Below, one piece after another: positions 21,101-30,211 of a DNA stretch of 64,000 nt. This DNA comes from Amphibalanus amphitrite (Eukaryota; Arthropoda; Thecostraca; Balanomorpha; Balanidae). Where the stretch lies: the NCBI RefSeq assembly GCF_019059575.1, contig NW_024883465.1:16737-80736 (forward strand), read 5' to 3'. Position numbers and translations under genes: made by a program. The notes under the pieces were generated by a model, which was not told the origin of the DNA, made no database searches, and was given only the letters and a program-made list of their open reading frames with translations. Every line of letters starts with the position of its first letter. Within the stretch, counting starts at the first letter, position 1.

Positions 21101-22631
21101 GAACTTTGCACGCGCTACATTTTGGTGCCAAAATTTTGAAAATCTGACAATATTTAGTGGCACTTTTTCAGTTCCCCGTCCTTTGACCTTGAATTTGACC
21201 TTGAAGTTTGACCTTGATGAAAATGGTTTTCGATGTGCGGCTAGAACTTTGCACGCGCTACATTTTGGTGCCAAAATTTTGAAAATCGGACAATACTTAG
21301 TGGCACTTTTTCAGTTCCCCGTCCTTTGACCTTGAATTTGACCTTGATGTTTGACCTTGATGAAAATGGTTTTCGATGTGCGGCTAGAACTTTGCACGCG
21401 CTACATTTTGGTGCCAAAATTTTGAAAATCGGACAATATTTAGTGGCACTTTTTCAGTTCCCCGTCCTTTGACCTTGAATTTGACCTTGAAGTTTGACCT
21501 TGATGAAAATGGTTTTCGATGTGCGGCTAGAACTTTGCACGCGCTACATTTTTGTGCCCAAATTTTGGAAATCGGACAATATTTAGTGGCACTTTTTCAG
21601 TTCCCCGTCCTTTGACCTTGAATTTGACCTTGAAGTTTGACCTTGATGAAAATGGTTTTCGATGTGCGGCTAGAACTTTGCACGCGCTACATTTTGGTGC
21701 CAAAATTTTGAAAATCGGACAATATTTAGTGGCACTTTTTCAGTTCCCCGTCCTTTGACCTTGAATTTGACCTTGAAGTTTGACCTTGATGAAAATGGTT
21801 TTCGATGTGCGGCTAGAACTTTGCACGCGCTACATTTTGGTGCCAAAATTTTGAAAATCGGACAATATTTAGTGGCACTTTTTCAGTTCCCCGTCCTTTG
21901 ACCTTGAATTTGACCTTGAAGTTTGACCTTGATGAAAATGGTTTTCGATGTGCGGCTAGAACTTTGCACGCGCTACATTTTGGTGCCAAAATTTTGAAAA
22001 TCGGACAATATTTAGTGGCACTTTTTCAGTTCCCCGTCCTTTGACCTTGAATTTGACCTTAAAGTTTGACCTTGATGAAAATGGTTTTCGATGTGCGGCT
22101 AGAACTTTGCACGCGCTACATTTTGGTGCCAAAATTTTGAAAATCGGACAATATTTAGTGGCACTTTTTCAGTTCCCCGTCCTTTGACCTTGAATTTGAC
22201 CTTGAAGTTTGACCTTGATGAAAATGGTTTTCGATGTGCGGCTAGAACTTTGCACGCGCTACATTTTGGTGCCAAAATTTTGAAAATCGGACAATATTTA
22301 GTGGTACTTTTTCAGTTCCCCGTCCTTTGACCTTGAATTTGACCTTGAAGTTTGACCTTGATGAAAATGGTTTTCGATGTGCGGCTAGAACTTTGCACGC
22401 GCTACATTTTGGTGCCAAAATTGTGAAAATCGGACAATATTTAGTGGCACTTTTTCAGTTCCCCGTCCTTTGACCTTGAATTTGACCTTGAAGTTTGACC
22501 TTGATGAAAATGGTTTTCGATGTGCGGCTAGAACTTTGCACGCGCTACATTTTGGTGCCAAAATTTTGAAAATCGGACAATATTTAGTGGCACTTTTTCA
22601 GTTCCCCGTCCTTTGACCTTGAATTTGACCT
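18115..22631 (-). repeat. 143-bp satellite, inverted arm (32 monomers)
   Basis: The complementary marker CAGTTCCCCGTCC recurs at 143-bp steps from 18155 to 22604, with one 144-bp step and one 158-bp step. The latter is a small palindromic duplication near 19278-19292. The junction with the forward arm is an A-run at 18106-18115. Sequence variants shared at exactly 1,716 bp (12 monomers) show internal higher-order duplication. Confidence 0.97.
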
Positions 22632-22768
22632 TGAAGGTCAAGGTTTAGGGGTGAATGGGTTCGATTTTCGTGATCCTCATGGTCCAATTGACCTTGGACG
22701 AGGTTTTGGCTAAAATCGGTGCTCGTCGCTGGAAAAGTCGCTGGCGACGTCGCCAACTTCACGGACAT

Positions 22769-22777
22769 CCAAACTAT
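22769..22777. other. 9-bp target-site duplication, right copy
   Basis: CCAAACTAT directly follows the right terminus and is a direct repeat of 16309-16317. Confidence 0.8.
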
Positions 22778-23037
22778 CGGGACCCTCCGGACATCAATTT
22801 TACACCATGTGACCAAGTATTTTTCAAATCTTATGAAATTTGACCAGAAATGACGTCAGAGTGACGTTATGTTCTGCCATTTTCGACCCCCCCCCCCCCC
22901 AAAGGCTTTGCAGGAAAAGCTGTCACGCCTACAGTTTTGTAGATAGGGAAATCTATTGAATACAAAAAGGTGTAAGATAAACAGAGCTACAAAACTGCTA
23001 TCTCGGATTTTAAGACAAATTCGAATTTTGACCACGG

Positions 23038-24078
23038 TTAGCACCGGCGGCTGCAGGCCGGGCCGCCCGGACCACTGAGCGGGCCATGTGGCGGCCGGCC
23101 GACCACGTGGCGCTCGGGGCTATGCCGGCACTGAGCTGGCTCATTGTGTGCGGTCCCGTGATTGGTCGTGTGGGCTCCTGCCCTCAGGGCGCCGGCGAGG
23201 TGACCTCGGGTCGGCGCACGAGGCTCGAGGGAGTTCGTTCTGGATGCTCGGCGGGGAAGTGCTCGCTGTGTGGGTGGAAGTGGTGCTCTGGCTGTGGTGT
23301 GGTGGTGGTGCACAATACAGCAAGTGAAATATCTTAACTGGTGTGGAGAGGAGCTGGACCAGTGGAAAAGGGGACGGGACAGTGAACAGCAGCGAGTCTT
23401 CTCAGCGTGCGAGTAGCCGATCATTTCCTTCCATCCGGGACTCATAATACGGCCTCTTCCGGGGTGTGTGAGGGAGGCGGCCACAGTGTATCGCCATCGA
23501 GTCACTGAGCTTAAACTCGTTCCCCGGGTCTTGCCATCGAGGCTCGGGTGCGGGGTCTCCGCTCAGACAGGGGTGCGACCAGTCGGCTCCGGCTAACCTT
23601 GCCATCGAGGCGCCGGAGTATCGGTTGATCTGTCCGATTACAGTGGTCTCGCCATCGAGAGGCTGGAATCGGGCAGCGGCTGGCGTCTTCCTCACCATCC
23701 TTATCTACCCATCGCTCTCCTACAGTCCTTGTCTATCATCCGGCTAAATAAGTGTCGTTGGCGTGTGAAATACCAGAGGACACGGGGCGACAACCACCAA
23801 ACTTTATAAGTGACTTTTTATATAATACCAAAAAAAAAAGAAGAAATAAATCATTTTTCAATCAAAATACGTGTTATAGTAATAATAATCTGCTATTGAA
23901 ATGCCAAATTTGAGCTCAAGCTAAGAAGCCAATATCATCTTTTTATAATTTCTACAAACTTCACGTCATGTCAAACGTATAGGCGGTACAGTAAGCAGTC
24001 GCTCCAATTTATTGCTCCAGCAGTCGATGGCCGAAAAATGACTTTAATCAACGGGTGCCGCGCTGCACCTATCAGCCA
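23038..24078. other. GC-rich region of unknown origin, then 3' flank of an astacin-like gene
   Basis: About 23040-23700 is GC-rich, unlike its surroundings, and contains four copies of GCCATCGAG (23493, 23533, 23601, 23651). It may be part of a retroelement, but no conserved coding motif is visible. From about 23820 the DNA is AT-rich and includes the 3' flank of the gene at 24079. Confidence 0.4.
24008..24013 (-). terminator. Polyadenylation signal
   Basis: AATAAA on the minus strand lies about 66 bases after the stop codon of the astacin-like gene at 24079-25971. An ATTAAA variant lies closer, near 24041-24046. Confidence 0.5.
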
Positions 24079-25971
24079 TCAGTCGTCGTCACTACTGGAC
24101 GAGCTGCTTTCCGACTGGGAGCCGAACAGCTTGTCCGCAAGGGTCTGCGGTGTCCGACTCTTCTTCGCGCGCCACCAGCACAGGACCCCGCCGGCAGCCA
24201 GCGTCAACAGCACCACTGGCACGCCGATAATAGCCGCCAGCACCCCTCCGTTTCCGGCCAGGGACTTGGCCGCGGCCACGGCGCTTCCACCTAACACAGG
24301 GTCCTCGGTGGTGGACGCACCGATGACCACTTTGGGGCCACCCTTGGACTGCAGCAGCTTCAACACGCTCTGCGGCCTGGTCAGGAACCACACCCGGAAC
24401 TGAAGCATCTCGATCATCCACTTGGTGAACTCGGCATACGGAAAGAACTCTCCCAGCTTCCCGATGATGACGATGCCGATGACATTCGTCTTGGCCCGCA
24501 GCATGAGCGCGTTGGACTTGGGCTCGTTGTTGATGAATGTGGAGACACATTCAGTGCGAACCCGACCGCTGGCGAAGTCGCCCCAGTAGAAGCGCATTCC
24601 GAACTCACAGTCTCTGGAATCCATGTCCGTGAAGAAGCCAGACACCTGGAACGCCTTCATGGAGTACGACCGAGCCACCTCACCCGGCTCGAACACTCTC
24701 ACGCTGACCATGGTGGTCTTATCCCGTCCCCTGAGGTACATCGTGGCGTACTGGTAGTAGATGAACCTGCTGAGTGGGTAGTTGTTGTTGTTCGTGTGCA
24801 TGCCTCTCTTCTTGAAGTTATAAAAACCGGCCCTGTGGTCGTCAATCACCGCTTTGGCTCTGTCTAAAGGCGGAAACAGCGATCCGTGCTTCTTTTCACA
24901 CCTTGACCCTTGGAAACCTGCAGCACATGCGCATTTACAGTTTTTCTGCAGATATCCGTGATTTTCACACTTCGGAGCTGATTTGCAGGAGGCTGCCCAT
25001 TGCTTGCCGCATTTGTATATCATGTTGATGAGAAGCAGATCATAGTGGGACTGGAGATATCCACCAGATCTTGTGTAGTCAAACATGTACTGGTAGCGGG
25101 GGTCCTTGGCGGCGAAGATCATGCGAGAGTCTCCGTCTCCAAAGTCTGCCTCACCGTACTGCATCACCGACCTGTAGTCGTAGGGGAGTGGCGTAGTCGA
25201 CTGAAAGCCCTGACCCTTCTTACACGCGGCGCCCTGCGACCAGTCTTTTTTCATTGAACTTTCCAAAGACACTTTGCTGTCAAACTTGACCTCAAAGTTT
25301 TCATAGTTGACCGTAATGAAGCTGTCGCGATCGGCACGAGCCATGGTGTGCTGCAAACCTAGCGCGTGACCCATCTCATGAACAGCCGCGTATAGTTCAC
25401 AGCCATCTCCAATTGACATCAGCTGGTAGGCCTTCGTATACGAGAAGATATTGCCGACTGCAGACCAGCAGTTGCCCGTGTTTCGCACACAAACAGCGGC
25501 GTGCGAGGCTTTCTTAGAGCACTCGCCGCTGGGCATCTTAGTGAACGATATGCATGTCGACTTTGACCAGGCGTTAACTGCTTCATCGAACAGCTTCTGG
25601 TTTGCTTTGCTCTTGGAGTCATAGAAGTAGAATACTTCGGCTTTGTCATTCTTATCTAACCATATGTACTTCTGACTGGCTGCCCATGTAGCACCACGTT
25701 CGACTGTTTGAGCCAGTTCCGGTAATACCAACGAGGCTGGATAGACGATGTCGCCAAGTCGTGCCCACGGCGGACTACCAGGATTTTCAACGATATCATA
25801 GCCATGCTGCTCCAATAAAGTGTGTATGTCTCGGTTTGTATGATTTCCAGATTGCTCAAAGTAAGAATAATAGTCTAGGTTTGTGTCCTTCCCGCTCGAT
25901 ATTGCTATCCAAATATTGTTTGTAAACAATAGCCAAAATATCTGTACAAGAAAATAAACGTAGGCATGCAT
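24079..25971 (-). CDS. Astacin-like membrane-anchored metalloprotease
   Basis: This is an intact single-exon gene of 630 residues. It has a signal peptide (about 1-25) and a propeptide with the LGD motif (D74, the position that caps zinc in astacin zymogens). The astacin catalytic domain spans about 99-325, with the zinc motif HEMGHALGLQH (H198, E199, H202, H208), followed by RADRD and a Met-turn SVMQYG (M270, Y272). The usual glutamate after the third histidine is threonine. An EGF-like module follows (C329-C358), then a conserved region of about 170 residues of unknown fold, one membrane segment (about 577-599) and a Ser/Asp cytoplasmic tail (ESSSSSSDDD). All features for catalysis are present, so it is probably an active ectoprotease anchored in the plasma membrane. 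Substrates are unknown. The start is the first ATG before the signal peptide. Confidence 0.88.
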   Translation of the reverse strand: MHAYVYFLVQIFWLLFTNNIWIAISSGKDTNLDYYSYFEQSGNHTNRDIHTLLEQHGYDIVENPGSPPWARLGDIVYPASLVLPELAQTVERGATWAASQKYIWLDKNDKAEVFYFYDSKSKANQKLFDEAVNAWSKSTCISFTKMPSGECSKKASHAAVCVRNTGNCWSAVGNIFSYTKAYQLMSIGDGCELYAAVHEMGHALGLQHTMARADRDSFITVNYENFEVKFDSKVSLESSMKKDWSQGAACKKGQGFQSTTPLPYDYRSVMQYGEADFGDGDSRMIFAAKDPRYQYMFDYTRSGGYLQSHYDLLLINMIYKCGKQWAASCKSAPKCENHGYLQKNCKCACAAGFQGSRCEKKHGSLFPPLDRAKAVIDDHRAGFYNFKKRGMHTNNNNYPLSRFIYYQYATMYLRGRDKTTMVSVRVFEPGEVARSYSMKAFQVSGFFTDMDSRDCEFGMRFYWGDFASGRVRTECVSTFINNEPKSNALMLRAKTNVIGIVIIGKLGEFFPYAEFTKWMIEMLQFRVWFLTRPQSVLKLLQSKGGPKVVIGASTTEDPVLGGSAVAAAKSLAGNGGVLAAIIGVPVVLLTLAAGGVLCWWRAKKSRTPQTLADKLFGSQSESSSSSSDDD

Positions 25972-26011
25972 ACTTTAAAGTCAACAAGACAGTTCCGCTG
26001 TCTACCTTTCT

Positions 26012-26039
26012 ATGTCACCTGCGACTGTATGTCGGCACC
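26012..26039 (-). promoter_or_regulatory. Shared upstream module of the astacin cluster (gene 2)
   Basis: On the minus strand GGTGCC, 11 bases, then GCAGGTGACAT lies about 45 bp before the start codon. It matches the modules at 9108-9135 and 32181-32208 in content and exact spacing. It is squeezed into about 100 bp between this gene and the 3' flank of the truncated copy. Confidence 0.5.
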
Positions 26040-26221
26040 TCCCAAATAAAGGATAATTTGTGCTTGCTGCAGATCGTGCATAGAAACTCTTCAAAACACG
26101 GATAAGAATGGATGTGTATTACAAAAAAAAACATTTACAATTACATAAGAAAACATCTAGAAATGACACGCATCACCAGTTTCTTATTTCGTATGTGATG
26201 ACAAAATGCGGCCATCGCTCG

Positions 26222-26475
26222 TCAGTCGTTATCGCTCGAGGAGCCGCTGCCACTTTGCGTCGACAGCTCGTCTTCCGATGACGTTGGCATTTCACTCTTT
26301 CTCCTCTTGGAACGCAGCCAGAACACTGCACAACATGCAAGGAGGATCAGCAGCAGAAGCAGTCCACAGAAGGCGATCGAGATCGTGCCACCCTGACCGA
26401 CTCTCAATTTGGACGCTCCCGCGGCGTCGGTCCCCACCACGGTGGTGTTACCATCGGCGGTGCCTGTCCCAGTGG
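26222..26475 (-). pseudogene. 5'-truncated astacin-like copy (C-terminal end only)
   Basis: The last 80 or so codons of the gene at 7077-9011 recur here: TGTGTADGNTTVVGTDAAGA, a Leu-rich membrane segment (SIAFCGLLLLLILLACCAVF) and an acidic Ser tail (GSSSDND). Similarity also runs on into the 3' flank (26073-26221 against 6937-7076). It stops abruptly near 26475, and the upstream bases are unrelated. The frame stays open to an upstream ATG at 26521, but without protease or EGF domains. This is most simply a broken tandem duplicate; a terminal exon of another gene is a weaker alternative. Confidence 0.75.
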
Positions 26476-26710
26476 CAACTGCCGGGTTAAACGAAGCAGA
26501 TGGTGTAAAGATAAGTTTCAACTATCAATTGATTGCCAAGACATAAACAGACAAATAATTCGAGAAAAAAATGTTGGCCGCATTTTTATGTGTCCCAATT
26601 TAGCCTCGTGCCTGTCCCTTTTCTCCCGCGTGTGTCCCTATTCTCCCCAAAATGAGTGTTTTTGTTTTTTTTTCTCCACATATAACCACATCACTACATA
26701 GGGTCGGTTT

Positions 26711-27595
26711 TTAACCCTATTAGTGGCAGGCTCCTGGCTACCCCTATTAGTGGCAGGGGGGGGCTGTTTACGACCCCCCCTTGATATCTCGAGATCTAAC
26801 GGGCCGATTTTCAAAATTCAAACGGCATTCGACTTCGCTCAACGTGATCTACATTTCTAAAAAAAAAAATTAAGAAAATGTCAAAAGGGGGGTTGAGGGG
26901 GGTAAAAACGGGCAAATTGCAGATACATTTTAGACTGCTTATCACGGCCAGGTTTCTGAACCAATCTTAACGCAACTTTTGCCGATCGATAAAGAATGAA
27001 CCAGGAATTCACATGGATCCTAAAAATATGCATTTTCAAAAATCATAGGCGGATACAGATCATTGAGATTGGGGGTACACAAAAAGTATAGCAAATAAGG
27101 TTTTTGTTGGTACTGTTTCTAAAAAGGGTGGTAATGGTCTTGTTATGTTACAATTTTCTTATGAGAGAACGACTACAATTGTATTGGTCATGCATAGGCG
27201 GTGTCAGGGCACCTATGTTGGGAGGTAAAACATAACCCCCCTTTTTGGACGCCTGGATCCGCCTATTATAGCAAAAACGTGTCAAAAGAGGATGCACAAT
27301 AACTTTGTATATGTTATCACATGATAAAACTGGTGCATACAGTTATAATACATCAGCATCGTGATCATCGCCCAAATGACTCGCTTCACGAATAGGACCC
27401 CCCAATTCCCAGTGCTCTGGAGCCGCCCTTGGTAAAGTTATGAACTTGAAATTTTCAGGGAATGTGCCCAATTTAGTTTTAGGAAAAGTCAGAAAATTTA
27501 AGCATCGTAGCTTCAGCGGTTTCGGAGATATTCCCGAAAAACCTGAGGGGTGGATGAAAACAACCCCCCCCCCCCCCTGCCACTAATAGGGTTAA
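26711..27595. mobile_element. TTAA element, family E
   Basis: It begins TTAACCCTATTAGTGGCAGG and ends CCTGCCACTAATAGGGTTAA, perfect inverted termini on TTAA. The terminal motif is doubled at the left (second copy near 26739). A G-run and a C-run lie just inside the ends. It is 885 bp with no coding capacity, hence a non-autonomous piggyBac-like element. Confidence 0.85.
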
Positions 27596-27837
27596 GATGG
27601 CATGCTGCATAAAAGTAGCCATCATAAAGTGCAGCATCTTTTATTGGTGCTGCACAAAGTAGCTTTGCTGCAATACTTTTCAAATAACACTATACATTCT
27701 TAGGTGTTGTTTTTATCCGCTGGGACTGAGAGCGTGAGATGATGTTTTTCGTACTCCAGCGTAGATGGGTAGCCATACGACTTCCACGGTAGACAGTGAT
27801 GACATCAGTCATCTTTTGCAAGCTCGTTAAAGAATTT

Positions 27838-27909
27838 GGGCTATACGGGGACACGAACCCCGGGCCTTTGGATTAGCGCTCCAATGCTCTACCTCTGAGC
27901 TATACAGAC
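27838..27909 (-). tRNA. tRNA-like sequence, probably a tRNA-derived repeat
   Basis: The minus strand folds as a 72-base cloverleaf. It has a 7-bp acceptor stem with one mismatch and one wobble, a D arm GCTC/GAGC, an anticodon stem TTGGA/TCCAA with 7-base loop GCGCTAA, and a T arm CGGGG/CCCCG with loop TTCGTGT. Position 33 is C instead of the nearly universal U, and the formal anticodon is GCT. That and its place in a tandem repeat argue for a tRNA-derived element rather than a working tRNA. Confidence 0.5.
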
Positions 27910-28092
27910 CAAGTACTTTAACGAGCTTTCTGCCAAGTTTTATGCGGATCATTCTTAGGTGTTGTTTTTATCCGCTGGGACTGAGAGCGTGAGATGATGT
28001 TTTTCGTACTCCAGCGTAGATGGGTAGCCATACGACTTCCACGGTAGACAGTGATGACATCAGTCATCTTTTGCAAGCTCGTTAAAGAATTT

Positions 28093-28164
28093 GGGCTGTA
28101 CGGGGACACGAACCCCGGGCCTTTGGATTAGCGCTCCAATGCTCTACCTCTGAGCTATACAGAC
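28093..28164 (-). tRNA. tRNA-like sequence, second copy
   Basis: It is the same structure as the copy 255 bp to the left, with one base change that turns a G-T pair of the acceptor stem into G-C. The same C33 anomaly is present. Confidence 0.5.
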
Positions 28165-28391
28165 CAAGTACTTTAACGAGCTTTCTGCCAAGTTTTATGC
28201 GGATCATTCTTAGGTGTTGTTTTTATCCGCTGGGACTGAGAGCGTGAGATGATGTTTTTCGTACTCCAGCGTAGATGGGTAGCCATACGACTTCCACGGT
28301 AGACAGTGATGACATCAGTCATCTTTTGCAAGCTCGTTAAAGAATTTGGGCTGTACGAGAGTTTTATCGGACGGAAATGATACACGTTATG

Positions 28392-29603
28392 TTAACCCGC
28401 GCCCTGATGGGGTCTGCCGAGCAGCGCGGTCTGATGGGGGGGGGGGGCATTTTGCCCCCCCCCCCCTAAGATCTCGAGAACGACGCAACATAGCGACAAG
28501 CGGCAAACGGCGTTGGACAGCCCCAACGGGGAACTACCTTGTGACCCCATTTCATTGACCTCGGTCTAACCGATGACGTCACAGGTCAGATCGAAGGTCG
28601 AATTTTCACCGTTTAGAGGCATTTCAAGAAATGCGTTGTAAAATCGAGTAAAATGCATTCCATTGAAAATCATCGATGGGGACATGTTCGTCAAACACAT
28701 ATTTTGCTATTTGAGGTCACTGATACCAGGTCAGGTCACAGAGGTCAGGTCACTGAGGGCCACAAATTAGAAATATCATGTGATACATGTTTTATGGTCC
28801 ATTTTATATGCCAAATGCGATTATGTGGGACAGGTAGCCCTTGGGGTCAGTTGAGATTATGTTCTGATGAAGGTCAGGTCAAGGTCAGGTCCAGGTCAGG
28901 TCAAATTAGGCCAAATTTCAAAGTTGATATTTTTGCATAAAATGGGTATTGATTCGATGCAACTTGTCACGGGGTTGTCTCCGGTGCCTGGTGGTCTATC
29001 CAGTGCCTGGTGGCCAATGGTGGTTTCCGTTTTGCGCTACGTGGTCTATAATTGCTAAAAAAAATGAGTTCAAAATTTGACGTCATCAATTTTGAAGTTT
29101 TTTCGCTATAACTTGGCCAAAAAAGGAGGTATCGATCTAAAATTATAGGTATGTATATCGAAGAGCGCAGGGACTATCATATTTTTTCCGTTTTTTCGAA
29201 ATTCAAAATATTTTTGGAATTTTTTCGAGTTTTTCTAAAAAAAATTATTTTGGGGGGTGAAAATCCCAAAACTTCGAAAATCCGAGATGACAGTTTTGTA
29301 GCGCCGTTTTTTCTCTACACAACCACATAAAGTACTTTAAAACTGCTTGTTAACTGTAGATTTGGTGAGCGTTTCAAGATGTCATGTTTTTTGCTCATTT
29401 TTACTCGAACATGACCCCAGTTTGACCTCAATAACTCCTGACCCGAGGTGAGCTGTGACTTGAAATTTTGTGTGAAGGTGTCAAATTAATGCCCGGGAAG
29501 GTGCTGAGAATTTGGCGGCGCTGTACGCTGCCATTTTTTTCTCTATTTAAGAAAAAACCCAGGGGGCCCAAATGCCCCCCCCCCCCATCAGGGCGCGGGT
29601 TAA
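28392..29603. mobile_element. TTAA element, family A (1.2 kb)
   Basis: It starts TTAACCCGCGCCCTGATGGG and ends CCCATCAGGGCGCGGGTTAA. A hairpin of G-run, CATTTTGCC and C-run lies near the left end and its counterpart (GGCCCAAATGCC) near the right. AGGTCA clusters occur at about 28725-28760 and 28870-28905. It has no coding capacity. Confidence 0.85.
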
Positions 29604-30211
29604 TTGAAAAGAGGTGACTGCTGTCAACTGACCGGTGTGCAGCGTGCAGATATTGATACTCGGCAACTGTTATTTTTGTTGTGTTGATTTTCCAAATGAA
29701 GGAATGTTTAGAATTGTTCTGCCTATTTTGCCTATTGTTTATGGTTCAAACGGCATCGGTGCTGGCGAGATTATCGCTTTTATGGCACGTAAAGGCAGTA
29801 TGTTCAAATTACCCCACAGGCCCACAGTAGTGGGGCAACTTGAACACACCGTGACTTTGGTGGAGAAGTGAGGCTATGCTATTCAAGGTATGCTCGGCTC
29901 GTCCAAAAATGAGGCTTGCATGGTGAAAGCAAGTGACATTTGCGCTAACTGAAACAGTTTTCTTCTTCCAGGGTTGAGCTGGAATTTGGTACGACGGAGA
30001 AGACGTAAAAATATGTCCAAATTACCCCACCCTACCCTACGCTATAGGATATCGCAAGAGCTGTGCTTCGCCTCTGGTCAAGCCTCTGGTAAGGCACCAC
30101 AGCTCGCTGCTGGTGACCAACGCTGCTCACTAGTGCCTACATACTCGCATCATGCAGTGTCTAACGATGTGTCTCGATGTTAGTCTTTGCCCGAGATAGA
30201 AAAAAAACACG
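29604..30211. other. Intergenic region, nothing recognised
   Basis: It contains a few TACCCCAC/GTGGGGCA words but no gene, RNA or element termini. The last 200 bases are the 3' flank of the astacin-like gene at 30212. Confidence 0.5.

Larger units (their letters stand above)
16318..22768. mobile_element. Foldback-like (FB/MULE-type) element built of 143-bp satellite monomers
   Basis: This 6,451-bp element starts ATGTCCGTGAAGTTGGCGAC and ends with its exact complement. The outer 140 bp of the two ends (16318-16457 and 22632-22768) are perfect inverted copies as far as I can compare them. The inside is entirely 143-bp monomers: 12 in forward and 32 in inverted orientation. There is no transposase and no unique core. 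Long inverted repeats made of tandem repeats plus a 9-bp target duplication are the known hallmarks of Drosophila Foldback elements, which are related to Mutator-like transposons. The class assignment is inferred from that match. Confidence 0.8.
16220..23037. mobile_element. Family A TTAA element interrupted by a foldback insertion
   Basis: The left terminus TTAATCCGCGCCCCGTTTAGG and following subterminal region (16220-16317) continue after the insertion at 22778-23037. That second part matches the interior of the family A copy at 1129-1374 (GACATCAATTTTACAC, AATGACGTCAGAGTGACGT). The right terminus is missing, so the host copy is truncated near 23037. Removing the insert and one 9-base duplicate restores a continuous family A sequence. 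Confidence 0.75.
27695..28360. repeat. 255-bp tandem repeat carrying tRNA-like units
   Basis: There are two complete units (27695-27949, 27950-28204) and a partial third that stops near 28360, each starting CATTCTTAGGTGTTG. Units differ by very few bases (for example GGGCTATAC against GGGCTGTAC). The first two each contain a tRNA-shaped sequence on the minus strand. Confidence 0.92.

Noticed and set aside
16458-22631. CRISPR-like array
   Set aside because: The repeats are contiguous 143-bp monomers without unique spacers, and the genome is eukaryotic.
16204-22843. Many similar 60-100 residue frames across the satellite
   Set aside because: They repeat with the 143-bp monomer, lack starts and stops in common and occur in both orientations, so they are not proteins.
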